Assembly (NCBI GenBank): GCA_001683735.1
Contig: LUGG01000054.1
Coordinates: forward strand, 20,840 to 84,839
Origin: Grifola frondosa
Lineage: Eukaryota > Basidiomycota > Agaricomycetes > Polyporales > Grifolaceae
Direction of reading: 5' to 3'
DNA: 64,000 nt
A model generated the notes under the pieces. The model was not told the origin of the DNA, searched no databases, and worked only from the letters and a program-made list of their open reading frames with translations. A program made the translations under genes and the position numbers. Below are positions 47,168 through 59,351 of this stretch, one piece after another. The number at the start of each line of letters is the position of its first letter. Position 1 is the stretch's first letter.

Positions 47168-50112
47168 CTACTTTCTCCCCGCTTTTCTCCCTTTCAAATT
47201 ATGTTTCCGAGCACCAACGTCCATCGGGGCAAGGATTCTCACACCAGTCGCTGCTGCAACACTCCGAGTCACCCTCTTTTGGTCCCTAGCTTTGCTCCGA
47301 GTAATGATGCCACCTATTCTAGGTTCCGCCTTCACTTTACGGCGTTTTAAGGGTGAGATCTCGACGACCGGAACGATTTTTCTTTTCCTAGTTTTCAGAC
47401 CATATTTCTCCGGTGTGTTTTGTATCACAGCGGCATCTAAAGCTTCCGGCGGAGCGGAGGAGCCTGACATCTCCTGGATGGCTGGCATGTGCACGACTCG
47501 ACTTGTGGGCGTACCCAATCCTCCATCGTCATCAAATACATTTCGATTGGCCGTGTTGTTGCGTGCTGATGAGATGGACTCGATGGCGATAGCAAAGTCA
47601 GCCATCAACGGGCCAAACATGTCGGCGGTATGCGATTCTGGGATACGTCTTCCGGGTACGCCATTGGTCTGTGAAGGGCCACGCTGCTGTATTTGGGACA
47701 GACTGGGTATCGGAGACCACTCCAAGCAGTCTCTTCCAGATGCACCATTGATCTTCGGAGAGTCCTCCTGCTGTATCCCGGATGGACCAGGTATCGGTGG
47801 AGACTCCACACGATATCTCGTGGATTGAATGACTGCTTGTGAAGAGCTCTGAAGTGGTTTTCCATGTTGATGAGGGACCGCCTCCATGTCATCACGTTCC
47901 ACCATGCCCGGACCAATTTCCCACATAAATCAGTGATAATCGTGATACTGTGGAATGCATGGACCGTGCTAGATATGTATGCAGGGAATTTGGTGGGGAT
48001 GTCTTCATCTGGGTCTGCAATGCAGAATTGCGAACGATGGAGGTCCCGGAGCACAAGTCCAAAAGTCAGCGCCCCTCGGACGACATCTTCCACGTGAATA
48101 CGCTTCGTCTGACTTCTGTAAGCCTCGATTTCGAACGTCCAAAACTTGGTGATGTCCATGAGGTGATCTGAGTTTCGATGAAACTCCTCCGGGAGCCACT
48201 GATGCTTGTATTTCCAGTTTGCCCATGAGCTCCCCGGCGCCTCGTTCCGGTTAACGTCCAGTGATCCCTGAATGAAAGCTCAAGGATACCATCATTGACA
48301 CACACAACTAGCTTACCTTGGCCTGCAAGATGACTCTTACTAATGTTTGATACAGACCTTCCTCGGAGAGTGAGTTTAAGAAAATGCGGCGTTTTCCTAT
48401 CGCCTCCCCAGCCCATGACGGAGGCTGGTTTGTTGCAATCCGGACCTCTTTCTCCGGAATCTTCAATGGCTCTATCACAGATCCAGGAGAGTCCTGTCGA
48501 TTTCCGGTGTGAGACTCCGGATCGACATGGGGGATAGGACCTGCAACGTCCGGATCACTTTCTGACAGAATTATGGCTCGCGCCTTCCCTTTGCCTTTTC
48601 TTCGCCTAGATGACGGTGCATTCTTCTCGGGTGGTATCATTTTGCCACGCATCTCATCATCTGCATCGTCATCGCTGTTCCCTAGTACCTCATACAGTGC
48701 CGGTCGACGTGTGGAGTTGACAATTCCATGGTTGAACCGGAATACAAATTCCAAGTCTGAGTTTTGCTGACGTTCCTGCCAATATCGGAGAAGGTTCTCC
48801 GCATCATCCTTCTTGATCTTCGATGGGTCCGAGATGACCATCCCATCTGGGAGTGAGCCGGACTCAATATACAGGTGAAATCCGTCTTTGTTCAGTCTGT
48901 CCCAAGGCACACGTCCTGACAGAGTTCCGCAAGCTAGATCTATGAACAGGTAATCATCGGCGGAGAACCCATATGATCACTTGAGACTTACTCCAATGAA
49001 TGGTAAACAAGGTTCGAATGAAATTCTGCAGCCCAAGCAGATTGAGCTCCAAGGTGTCCGGAATGATGGGGATTCCATTTGAATTTCGTTTGAATGCATA
49101 CGGAGCGAGTTTTGGTTTCACAGTTTTAGGCCGGAGGTCTTCGTCATCCTCAGAGCTCTCATCTTGATCTCGTTCCGGATCTGAAGCCGATGGTCAGAAC
49201 GGTTACTTTCTCGGTTGATATCACGTACTGAAGCACTTCCGGGTGAACTTTACCCAACAAGCATACGTGTTTGTTGCCCATTTCGGGAACGTGTTGATGA
49301 ACTTCTGCCCTAACTGACTGTACTTGTCATTGAAATCATGGCTAGTCCACGGGACAAAAGTCAACACCGCCATTCTCAGCAATTCACTGTAGCTTACCGG
49401 ATGACCACCATATCTCCAGTGGCATCTTCATGACCGGTCAACATAAAAATATTGGCACCGGTCTGCATTTTGACGGTCCGGGCAAATTTCGCACACATGT
49501 CCCCAATTGCTCATCTGCAACACTATTTTCTGGTCAGTGAAATGATGACAGATGTCTCCGAACACTAATACTTACCTTTGTCGGATAGCTACCGGAGGTC
49601 CCTTCGTGTTCCATTTCTCCGCGGTCCTCTTATATTCCTTTTGCTCTTCGTTGCTAACTTTCTTCCAAAGCTCACTTGCCGCCGGTTGATACGCTTCGAT
49701 GAACCGTCGATCCGCTCCGGGCTGAGCGCCGCTGATTTCCTTTGCTCTTTCGATGATCTCACGAGAATGCTCTGCTCGCCAAACTCTGTATGGCGTCCAC
49801 TTTCGGAGAAGATAACTTGGATCCATCGACTTTCCCTTACGACGATGGTTTCCTCGTTCTTTCTTCGAAAACCATCTCCTTATCTCCTACAACATGGATA
49901 GGTCAAAGGTGAGATGTGAGAGAAAATAGGAATAGAACCTGTAAAATTTTGTGTTTGAATTCCTCATCGCTTTCGTCCCGAGCAGTACAGAATTTAACAG
50001 CTAGATTTTTCCGGAGGACGTTCCGTTCAGATTTCAAACCGATAGAGTGCTCTTCTGCGGCACTATTTAACTCTGCGAGCTCTGTCTGGGAGAAAACAAT
50101 TTTTGCGGACAT
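47168..50112 (-). CDS. Cargo protein with an HMG-box-like N-terminus, many exons
   Basis: ATG at 50112 starts SAKIVFSQTELAELNSAAEE. The next exon (49890-49570) encodes WTPYRVWRAEHSREI, ELWKKVSNEEQKEYKRTAEK and WNTKGPP, a pattern resembling an HMG box. Later exons read MQTGANIFMLTGHEDATGDM, NTFPKWATNTYACWVKF, a charged linker, APYAFKRNSNGIPIIPDTLE, RVPWDRLNKDGFHLYIESGS and NQPPSWAGEAIGKRRIFLNS, with a basic segment (SSRRRKGKGKARA) between. The C-terminus (47926-47168) carries IPGPSGIQQEDSP-type repeats, a basic motif and VTRSVAAATGVRIL. From memory, proteins with this order occur in many mushroom genomes. At least two frame changes (near 49500 and 47915) interrupt it. A chromatin or DNA-binding role is an inference. 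Confidence 0.55.
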
Positions 50113-50643
50113 TCTACTAGAGAAAGCAGGAGAAACGTTGACTGGTCTGATTTTTCGCCTTCGGTTACAACACGAATGAATTGACGTTAGATTTAATCCC
50201 CGATGATTGATCGACATCCGAACCAATCGGCTGACTTTTTGAACGATCGACAGATTCGAAATCAAGATCCGGAAAGTAATAAGTGCAGTATTTTCATGCA
50301 TGGTATTGTACACGGTCATGACATCTCAAACATCTGCTTTGACAATGCTCAGGGCGATTGCCTATATATGTGAGAGCGTTATTGACAGGATAACCATCTT
50401 GAAGAGACTGAATGATGTAATATAAAATAGTCTCAACCTCAAGACAGCCTGATTTGGAAGAAGTCAACTATTATTGATCTGATAATGGAATCATCATGTG
50501 GATTATGTTATTTATTTCTTCCGTCCCACGAAGGGGATCTTCTGCTCCGGTGACTTCTTAGTTAAAGACCCAGAGCAATCCGGACCTCCTCAGTTATTGA
50601 GTCTTGTGTCAAAAACAGCTTGTCGGACCAGAATTGACATGGT
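50113..50643. other. Divergent intergenic region
   Basis: It separates the HMG-like gene (minus) from the paralogue gene (plus). No ORF. It would contain the promoter of the minus-strand gene. Confidence 0.45.
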
Positions 50644-50750
50644 CGGCAGTTGAAATCCGAACCGGTCCGGACCGTGGATATTAATAACGAGTTTCATAAG
50701 AGATGTGACTTTAGAACAATCAATCTCGTCCGCGCCCGTCTCTCACCATC
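50644..50750 (+). promoter_or_regulatory. Conserved upstream segment of paralogue 1
   Basis: It shares with 51942-52045 the ordered words GCAGTTGAAAT, GGTCCGGACCGT or AGTCCGGACCGT, GATATTAATAAC, TCATAAGAGA and AGAACNATCAA. The ATATTAATAA word is a reasonable TATA element 65-75 bp before the ATG. Confidence 0.55.
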
Positions 50751-51577
50751 ATGCCCCACAACCACACTGTCGAAATCATCAGACAAGCAGCCGATTTGAT
50801 TGAATTCGCCGATGAACAAGACCTCAAGCTCGCATTCAGGGCCTGGAGTGGCATTTTCGTGTACGCCTACCGGGATGCCCTGGGTATGTGGTTAATGTCG
50901 ATCCCTATCCTTGCTGATTTGTATTTGTAGATCTCCTAAATTTTGAACATCTCACTCACCTCACAGCCGAAGAGACACGGAAGGACATGCGTTTGGCATT
51001 CGAACGAGCGCTACGCTACGCCGAGACAGACAGTCCGGATCTTTTCCTTGGAGCGAAGATCGCTGCAGCAGCCGGTCACTGGTGGAACCTGCAAATGCTG
51101 GGATGTGAGGTTCTATTTTCTTTCTGTTTTCTTTAATTAACATACTCCTCAGTGATTACCACATCTGGGGATGAACAGAGCCATGTCGGATCAGAGGAAT
51201 TGGAAGGATGGGAGCAGAGCGGATCGGCGCAGATGGAGGTAGAGGATGACAGCAGATCGGAGCATCGTGATGGAGACACAGGTCCATCCGACCATACCGC
51301 CGTTCACGGACAGCCCTTAGAACGACCTCCGTCCACAGGTCCATCGAGCCGTCCTGCGCGCATGCCGTACCGCAGGTCTTTGTCTCCTCGTCCCGCTCAC
51401 AGCGGCGAGGTAGTTCGCGGTGGCTCCAGAGGAGACCCAGGACGACCCGCGGACCTTCTCGTGGACGACCCATGGCCGTCCCCATGGGGTCTCGAGAGGA
51501 ACTCGTCGGAGCCGGTTTGCCACGCCGGAAGCGGGTCCATCAACCGGACCGGCACGTCGCTGATTTTTCATTTTTGA
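50751..51577 (+). CDS. Cargo paralogue 1, intact, 243 residues
   Basis: ATG 50751; exons 50751-50883, 50931-51104 and 51153-51577; introns of 47 and 48 nt. The spliced frame is complete. The N-terminal 100 residues are helical (IIRQAADLIEFADEQDLKLA; LAFRAWSGIFVYAYRDA), then an acidic Ser-rich linker and an Arg/Pro/Ser-rich C-terminus. It shares its exon layout, FRAWSGI motif, linker words (ERPPSTGPSSRPA; SPRPAHSGEVVRG) and 3' end with the gene at 52046, so the pair arose by tandem duplication. No known domain. The tail is read in another frame than the matching GRP-rich region of the paralogue. Confidence 0.7.
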
Positions 51578-51611
51578 AGTTTGAATGTGCCGCTCCGTAG
51601 CTTAGGCATGT
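51484..51611. repeat. 128-bp segment duplicated at 53231-53358
   Basis: It covers the last codons and 3' flank of both paralogues, from CATGGGGTCTCGAGAGG to CCGTAGCTTAGGCATG, and is almost identical. The 3' flank beyond it also stays similar for some 100 bp. Confidence 0.85.
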
Positions 51612-51941
51612 TTGGAATCTCTGCCCATGAATTTCAAGAACAGTTCATTTCTACCCAGGCATGCGGTAGCGTTTCGCTCACCCATCGAGATCTACTTGTA
51701 CTACGCAGATGTATTTCTATAGTGCAATTTTATGAAACGCTCTTCTGTATTGAAAACTTGATCAGGTATATCCATCCATCTAATATCACTTTTCACGAGC
51801 TAGTCCGAATCATTATCTCCTCACTCCGGTACAGTTAATCTCCTTCAATGACTGGGTATTGCAAGGCCCAGAGCAGTCTGGTCTGCTTCACCTATTGCAT
51901 CCGGTGTGAACAACGACTCACTGGACCACCATTTCCGGGGT

Positions 51942-52045
51942 TCGCAGTTGAAATGTCAACCAGTCCGGACCGTCGATATTAATAACCCGTCTCATAAGAG
52001 ACCCAACTTCAGAACCATCAACCGCCTCAACCCAACATTCTCAAC
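51942..52045 (+). promoter_or_regulatory. Conserved upstream segment of paralogue 2
   Basis: Duplicate of 50644-50750, with the TATA-like GATATTAATAAC at about 51975. Confidence 0.55.
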
Positions 52046-53324
52046 ATGATCACTCAGGGACACACTCTGGTAGCCATCACCAAGGCACTCCGGCTCATCG
52101 AATTGGTCAATGGGGAGCAGGTGAGGAATGGTTTTAGAGCCTGGAGTGGCATAATCATGTATGCATTCCGGGACGGACATGGTGAGTCGCAAACATCACT
52201 CCCAATTCTTACTGACTTCTTTACAGATTTACCTGATATTTTGGAACTTGAAAGAATGATGCCATCCTCCTGGCTCCGCATGGTACTCCGAGATCAATTA
52301 GAGATAGCCAAGACAGGTGTGGAGGCTAACGATCGAGACTGGGCACTTGCGGCAGGAGTCGCCGCAGCCTCCGGACAGGGGTGGAACGAAGACGTTATGG
52401 AAGGTCAGTTTCAACCACATTTCTATACCTTCATTAATTCCAGTGTTAGAGCTGGGCATCGAGCTGCAGGTAGCAGGAGCGAACGAGGTATCGGAGGGAA
52501 CCCACTGGTGGAATGTCCGCGTGATCGGAGGTTTGTTTAATCAAATACATTGTTATCGAATTCGGTTAACTCCCTGGTTAGATCATCCCATGAATGTGGA
52601 TCCACGAGAGAGACACGACACCTCGGACGAAGAACCAATGGACAAGGACATATTGGACGGACCCAGCAGACAGGGAGAGGACAGATCGGGGCAGGTGAGG
52701 ATGGAGGACCCAACTCTCTCAGCCCATCCTGCTGAAGGACCGGGCCCTTCTCACCGTACCGTCACTCACGGACAGCTCTTGGAGCGACCTCCGTCCGCAG
52801 GCCCATCGAGTCGTCCTGCAGATATACGATTCCGCCGGTCTTCGTCTCCTCGCCCCGCTCATAGTGACGAGGTAGTTCGGGGTCGCCCCAGAGGACGACC
52901 CCGCGGACGACCCCGTGGACCCTCGAGTGGACGACCCAGTGGACCCTCCCGTGGACGACCCCGTGGCCGTCCCGTGGGGTCCCGAGAGGAACTCGTCGGA
53001 GCTGGTCTCCCACACGGAAGCGGGTCCATCCACCGGACTGGGACGTCGCTGATGTCACGAAATGTTCGACGGTTTGGCGGTGGCCGAGGCAGCAGGAATT
53101 GGTGGAAAAGAGAATGCGATGAGTTTCGCGCCGGATATTGTAATACTATGAGACTGTGGCCCGATGTATCTCGACGTCTTCACGAAATGAACAATGCCAC
53201 TCCGCTGGTCTTTGTCAGCACGTACTGCCCATGGGGTCTCGAGAGGAACTCGTCGGAGCCGGTCTGCCACGCCGGAAGCGGGTCCATCAACCGGACCGGC
53301 ACGTCGCTGATTTTTCATTTTTGA
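52046..53324 (+). CDS. Cargo paralogue 2 with AT-hook-like GRP tract, intact, 380 residues
   Basis: ATG 52046; exons 52046-52181, 52227-52403, 52444-52530 and 52582-53324. The splice joins keep the frame throughout. The N-terminus matches paralogue 1 (ALRLIELVNG, FRAWSGIIMYAFRD). After an acidic linker, residues encoded at about 52880-52980 form RGRPRGRPRGRPRGPSS and further GRP units, the core of AT-hook motifs that bind the minor groove of AT-rich DNA. The C-terminal words GSREELVGAG-type and GLERNSSEPVCHAGSGSINR recur twice. A DNA-binding role is likely but only inferred. Confidence 0.7.
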
Positions 53325-53359
53325 AGTTTGAATGTGCCGCTCCGTAGCTTAGGCATGAT

Positions 53360-53921
53360 TAGAATCTGTGCACATAAAATTTCAAGAACAGTTCATTTTC
53401 GCCCAGCCATGCAATAGTGTCATGGTGCATTCGCTGACCGATGAATATCTCCTCGTAGCACACAGATGCTCTCGGACTACACGGATGTATTTCTACATTG
53501 TAATTTTACCAAAGATTCTGTATTGACAATGGGTCAAATACATTCACACATCTTATATCACCTTCATGAGCTAGACAAAGTTCAATATGCCATGTTTTGT
53601 TGTCCGGCCCTGGAACAACGTCATGCAGACGATGGCATCTTGTCCACATGCTAGCCACTTCCCGTCGTGTACTGCAGTATACTGATGTTTGTTCATGCAT
53701 TGTGCCGACATTTCATCTTTGGATTGTGTGCCCCCAGTTGCTTTCCCTATTTTAACTCCCATTTTCACTACATCTATTCATTTCTCCCCCCATAGATACA
53801 TATGTCCTCATTACATGAAACATTCAACCTGGAATATACAGAGACCTTATCTCTGTACCTTCTTGATCTCTTCAAGTACAAATTACACCTAAAGACTAGA
53901 ACACCCACACAGCCACCCACC
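53360..53921. other. Intergenic region
   Basis: No convincing gene. The first 150 bp resemble the 3' flank of paralogue 1 (CAGTTCATTT, CCCAGCCATGC-like words). The rest is AT-rich. Confidence 0.4.
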
Positions 53922-55092
53922 ATGCTCAAGCCACTTCCAGATATCATATTGAGCCTGGACATGGTTTGTGAATGTATGGCTGTGACAGAAGTCCTGGTGC
54001 AAGCCTACACACATCAAAGTAAGTGTGAATATATATCTCGGAGTCGAAGTCCGGTCGTCGATCTCTAGAGATGTCACAGTCCAGACCGACTGGGATGCAG
54101 ATAGATATGCAGATAGGTTGGGAGCTAAGCCGACCGGGCGAAACAGCCAATGGGAGGACAACATGTGCCTCCGGTTTCCACCATTGAACCACTTCACTAT
54201 GATCGACACTCCGAGCATCATCACGGACAAACATGACAGGATATTATGCTGGATACTTCCCGGAGTTCTATCAGAACGCCGACAGGTGAGTGAATTTGCA
54301 GAAATATAAACCAGCTTCATCCTGAATTATTGTAGCTCTTCATGGAAAACTGCGCTCCGTAACATGGAGAACCTATTTCAGATTCCAAAGGGGAAAACTA
54401 AAATTTGGCGGGAGACCAAAGAGTTGTTCAAGCCATCGGAGCAGTGCTCCTGGTTTTCCCCGGGGATTATTACTCTTTCTGCGGGTTGGTTCCAGATGGG
54501 ACACAAGGTCGGTCGATCGGTTCTCGGGACGAGCTTTGAATACTAACCGGAGTAGACATCGTCGTATCATCCGCAGACCTCAGCCGTACTGCAAAAACGT
54601 CCGGAATGTCGGGAGTCATTGCGGTGCATGGGAGAATCAGACGCGCTTCTCAGCGCAATATTCCGGGTCATGCAGCCCGACCTATATACTGCCGGGGTGG
54701 AGTCTCTCCGACGCTTGATGCAGAAGCCGAATGTGCTGCATCCATGTGTTGGAATGTGGGCCTCTATATTCACAGCCATCCAGATAATCTCGAACCGGGA
54801 CACTCCGTTACATCGAGATACATCAGGAAGGTCCCAGTGGATGGACCTGCTTGCCTCGATTGGCCCATATGAAGACGCGAGGCTGGAATTATCCACATTT
54901 GGGCTATCGGTAAAATACATCCCCGGAACGGTCGTTGGTATTTGCGGAAAGGTGGTCCGACATGGAGCAAATACATCGAATGGGGAGAGGATATGCTATG
55001 CCGGGTTCATGTCCGCTGACGTATTGGGCCATGCAGGAGTGCAGTTTCCACATTGGATGACCATGAGGCATTACGTAGATTGTACGGTGTGA
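53922..55092 (+). CDS. TET/JBP-type 2-oxoglutarate/Fe(II) dioxygenase
   Basis: TET/JBP enzymes oxidise 5-methylcytosine or thymine in DNA. Exons: about 54069-54285 (LRFPPLNHFTMIDTP, RILCWILPGVLSERRQ), 54336-54507 (KELFKPSEQCSWFSPG, SAGWFQMGHK) and 54577-55092. The last carries NRDTPLHRDTSG with the HxD iron pair, IGPYEDARLEL, PGTVVGICGKVVRHGAN with the distal His, and GERICYA with the 2OG-binding Arg. The stops seen at 54544 and 54553 lie in a 69-nt intron containing ACTAAC. The first splice join is one base out of frame, and the start (ATG 53922 or inside) is uncertain. The gene ends 78 bp before the KDZ transposase ATG on the same strand. In mushrooms these genes are known to be expanded together with KDZ transposons (Iyer and colleagues, 2014). 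Confidence 0.85.
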
Positions 55093-55170
55093 GTTTTTAT
55101 GTCATTGTACCACGTGTAAGTTTCAAAAGAGATATAAGACGTCGAAACCGACCGGACGTGTTCTGTAGTC

Positions 55171-58100
55171 ATGTCTAAAAAACAGCACATTCCAAGACGA
55201 AACGTCATATCAACGCATGGAATCCGGCATGCAGAATCGCAGGTCATGGGCAAGAAAATAAAGGTGACGCATGCATCAGATCGACGGAACCTGGCCCGTC
55301 ATCCCGCGGTTTATATGGGAATGGACGAGCTGTCGAACACAGTACAAATTCACCGATGGTGGAGGACATGCCAGGTATGCCGCAGGAGCGCAGCAGGCGA
55401 AGACGAAGGTTTGTAGAATGTGCATCATATTCTGGTCTTCACTGAGGTGGTTTCCTGCAGAATCAGAACGACTTCATGCGAGAATGGCTTCCCAGAAAAT
55501 TGGATTTTCTCAACCACATCATTGAAACTGAATATCCAGCACAGGGAATGCAATGTTCCGGATGCGGAGTTCCGAGGGTAGCTGGCGGTGCCTCGAATGC
55601 CTTGGGCGTCCTGTGACGTGTATGGAATGTACGCGGGAGATGCATTCCCGTCTGCCATTTCATCGCGTGGAGGCCTGGAATGGTGAATACTTCCAGTCTG
55701 CATCACTCCGGGCCACCGGGGTGGAATTACATTTAGGTCATGGGGGGTCTAGCTGCCCAATAGAAGTCTCCGGATGGGATCCAGAAGTGGATACCGATTC
55801 CGACGAAGAGGCAGGGGCGGAGTCATGCGTTGAAGAACCATTCCCTGATATCTCACCTTCAGGGCAACGATCAACACGGACGGTAGTATTGGTGGATACT
55901 AGTGGGGTCCATCATCTAGACGTTCATTGGTGCGGTTGTCCGAATGCTCCCGCACGAGACATGCAGCTCCTCGACATGGGATTATACCCCGCGAGTTCAA
56001 AATATCCGCGGACTGCTTTCACGTTCCGACTTCTAGATGACTTTTTGCTGGAAAACAAGGAGTGTAAAACGTCAGCGTCAAACTACTATAACAAAATTCG
56101 GAGGGTCACTTCTCCTGCATTTCCTCATACAGTCCCGGTGCGTAATTTGAGTATCCGATCGAACACCGTTCGAATGATGTCACAGGATCGATACCGTGAG
56201 CTGCTCCGGGTGAGCAGGCAATGGCGAGAGCTCAAAAGCGCGAAATGGAGCGGTGCAGGGCATGAACCTGAAATGGTGAATGGACCAGGCAGCCATGTTC
56301 TTTTTTGTGCGGCATGTCCCCAGCCTGGCGTGAATCTTCCTACGGACTGGGCGAATGATGAAACCGACCGGTGCGAATGCTCCTCATGCATGAATGTGAC
56401 TGATAATTATCCCTGGCAGGTGGAAATATACCCGGAGTTTCGTCATGGATGGAAATTTCTCTGCGGAGCACATGAAGATGCGAAGACCGGAGGATGACGT
56501 GAAATTACGGGACGGTGAAGGATTCATGGTTCAGGACCGGGACTACAAAAATCATCTGAAGGTGGCAAAGAATCGAAGGAGGTGAGCTTTGTTGGAAATG
56601 TCACATTGCTCTTGCCCGATATTCAATGGGTTTGTGCCAGCGTCGACCTGCAATGATCACGCCGCAGTCAACCAGGCGAAGCCAACAGGCACAATCTAGA
56701 AGCCACCGGAATCGGAGCAGCGGCTGTGCCCGACACGGATGTTTCGTGCCACACTCTGTCGTGGATTTTCAGAAGGGGGAAAAGTAAGATTTTGGTATTC
56801 TCAAATTTTGAATATAGTTAACTTCGGATCCAGACAAAAGAACATGGACTATGTTTTCAATGGAGCCCTCGCGACGCTATGCGGATTGACCTTTCTCCTG
56901 CTCTTGTACGATATCATGTGTCAATATGGGAAACGGATGAGGGAACGGTTCACTGGAAACCCATACCTCACGATGCCTGCCGGACTGACGATTCTGCATG
57001 GTATCGGACTGTTCCACGTTCATGGACATCAGGACCAATGTTTCGCACGATATTCACCCAACTTCATAGAAGGTGCCGGACAAATTGATGGAGAGATCAT
57101 CGAGACGTTGTGGGCGCCGTTGAATCACATCGCCGGTAGCACTCGGGGTATGTCGACTGCACACCGGAAGGAGGTCATCGATGACCATATGAACGATTCG
57201 AATTGGAAGAAGCTGACTAGAATGGGTACGTGAGTTCATTCCGGAGCATATGCCTCATTACTAAACCCGCAAATCCATTAGTACCGACTTTGGTCCGAAA
57301 ATACAGAAAGGCAGTTGCTGGTGAAAAACTGCACCGGGATGTTTTACAAGAGGCAAACGAGAATGCTGATCCAGAGGACATCGCCGAATGGACGGAAGAA
57401 TATGACCGGGCAATGGCGGAACGGCATCAAAACGTGGAGGTCATGGACGTTTTTGAAGTGAAGAAACGTGAAGGCAAGTCTGGATTTATGCGACATTGAC
57501 CTTGAGATCTCACCATGTGCAGCTCCAACCCGGAGTGAAATTCAACTTCAACTTGCCACTGCGGAGGAGACGAAAGGCCTGCCCCGGGGCACCATCTCAT
57601 GGCTGTCCTCCGGAATGCGTATTCAGGAGACCCAGTGCGTTTTCACCAGTGCAAATGTTGGCAGAATCTCATTCCTGTCAGGCTATCCCTCGCTGCGGAC
57701 ATCCGGAGCATGGGAAAATCTCCTACCGCTGCTGAGAAACTTCAAATACTTGATCGTCGACAACGGTTGCAAACCAGGATCGATAAATTTCACAAACGCG
57801 CCGGAGCGCATATGGTCCATTCGCCGGACGCTGTTGATACCGATCTTAGATCCGATGATGAAGAGGATAACTCAACCATCAATGATGACTTGGGCTGGTA
57901 TAATGTAAACGCCGATGACGATGAATTCGTGGACGAAGAGGATCTGTCACCGGAGAAGATGTTACTTCACATACCATCCACCATCGGCTGGAGCGCATGT
58001 CGGCGACGTCACCTGGATCACGTCGCGGATCAAGAGATCGAACTACGAAAAGGTCAAATGAATGATGCCCTCCATCGGATCAGACTGGCACTAGGATACA

Positions 58101-58754
58101 AAGCATTTTTATTCCGAACTCGAGTTCGGCAGGCTAACAGTCAGCGGACCAAGCTACGATCATTTGATGAAATCCACGTTGTCGAAAATGAAGTCAAGAC
58201 CCAATCCCGGATATATAATCATGCCCGGCGATGTCTACAGGCCCTATTCCCCACCGACCCTGATGGTTCAGATATCATCCGGCAGCAACAACGGACGGAA
58301 TTGCTGGAACGTTATAAATCTCTAACTCAAGAGGACTTCAAGGTGGGAACAGCACTGGTGGAGGCTCATACTCGGGGTTTGCGAAACAAGCCGCTGGCCT
58401 GGTTCTGGACGATGGACTTAGCTGGAGACAGCGACGGAGCTGCATGGATGAGAGAATGTGAGCAATTACAGGCATATGTACGCATTTATTTTCTAATCAT
58501 TGACAGTCCATCGAGTGAACTGGCTGAGAGCAAAAGCCAGGGCTGCCCGGTGGAGAGAGGAGCTGGTGATTGTGACATCGGAGATGGATTGGACGACTAG
58601 ATTTTTCAGGCACTCCGAGAGGATTTGGCAGAGACGGTCGGAACAGATATCAGACAAAGGACATAAATGTTACGTGCGTCGTCAGGCCGGGATGTGGAAG
58701 GCGTTCGGAGATCAAGCCAGAGATACCTTCGTCAATGTTGTGAATTCCATGTAA
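55171..58754 (+). CDS. KDZ transposase with CxC2 cysteine cluster, nine exons
   Basis: ATG 55171. Exons: 55171-55408, 55461-56370, 56420-56581, 56641-56783, 56834-57225, 57282-57467, 57523-57634, 57682-58457, 58507-58754. Exon 2 has NDFMREWLPRKLDFLNHIIE and the CxC2 cluster (CSGCG, WRCLECLGRPVTCMEC, HSRLPFHR, later HWCGCP). The RNase H-fold catalytic segments are MDGNFSAEHMKMRRPEDD, YDIMCQYG, and HGHQDQCFARYSPNF with DGEIIETLWAPLN; the conserved D, D and E are present. NDSNWKKL ends the core. The tail reads REFHRVNWLRAKARAARW and EMDWTTRFFRHSERIW, typical of this family. The frame breaks near 55300 and 55570 and twice in exon 4 (about 56680 and 56735), each by one base. The enzyme is inactive unless these are sequence errors. 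Confidence 0.9.
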
Positions 58755-59351
58755 ATTTCCATGTAATACTGAGCTCAGGTCGACAACTACGCTGCAAATA
58801 TTTGCCTGCAGCACTCTGGACATTTGAAACGATGCGAGTCATGTCGATGCATCAGACATTATCCCCGTGTTCTTCAGCGATGAATCTGTAAGTCTAGAGT
58901 ACCGGAATAGAAGTTGGCAATAGTTCGACATTCATCCCAGTCTCTCGCCTTGTATTCGTTCAACGTCTGACATCCAATGAACTCTTTCCATGTATTTTTT
59001 CCGTTCACCACATGTAGGTGAGAAGAACTCGGATGTTCGGACTGTGCTCCGGGACAATTTTGGAATTCCCGGAGCAGTCTCCCTATACACATGTTGAGCA
59101 ATGCTTCTAGTTCTGTCTGCACCGGTATTTGCCGATGGTCGGCTTTGATCTAACCAATGCCTATTCGCAATCTCGCCGATTGATCGTGCCGCGCTACCGC
59201 ATGTAGCTTCTCCGAACATTAGCCGATGGATCTCGGAGATTAGTTTTTCACATAAACTTTAGATAGGCAGATCTAAATATAATCGTGATTGCTTACGTGC
59301 TTATAAGCCGCATGTTGTTCGCGTATCAAGCCATCCCTCTGTCAATTGACC
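58755..59351. other. Region with a minus-strand exon-like frame
   Basis: At 59122-58874 the minus strand encodes LLREFQNCPGAQSEHPSSSH, NTWKEFIGC and ARDWDECRTIANFY, which look like a real C-terminal exon, with an overlapping second frame at 59219-58932. I do not recognise the protein. The start is not identifiable. Confidence 0.35.

Noticed and set aside
54544..54555. Two in-frame stop codons within the TET/JBP gene.
   Set aside because: They fall inside a 69-nt intron (54508-54576) with a GT donor, an ACTAAC branch-like site and a CAG acceptor. Removing it joins MGHK to TSAVLQKR in frame.
56371..56419. Apparent loss of frame before the transposase DGNF motif.
   Set aside because: A 49-nt GT-AG intron restores the frame into RWKYTRSFVMDGNF, so this is not a disruption.
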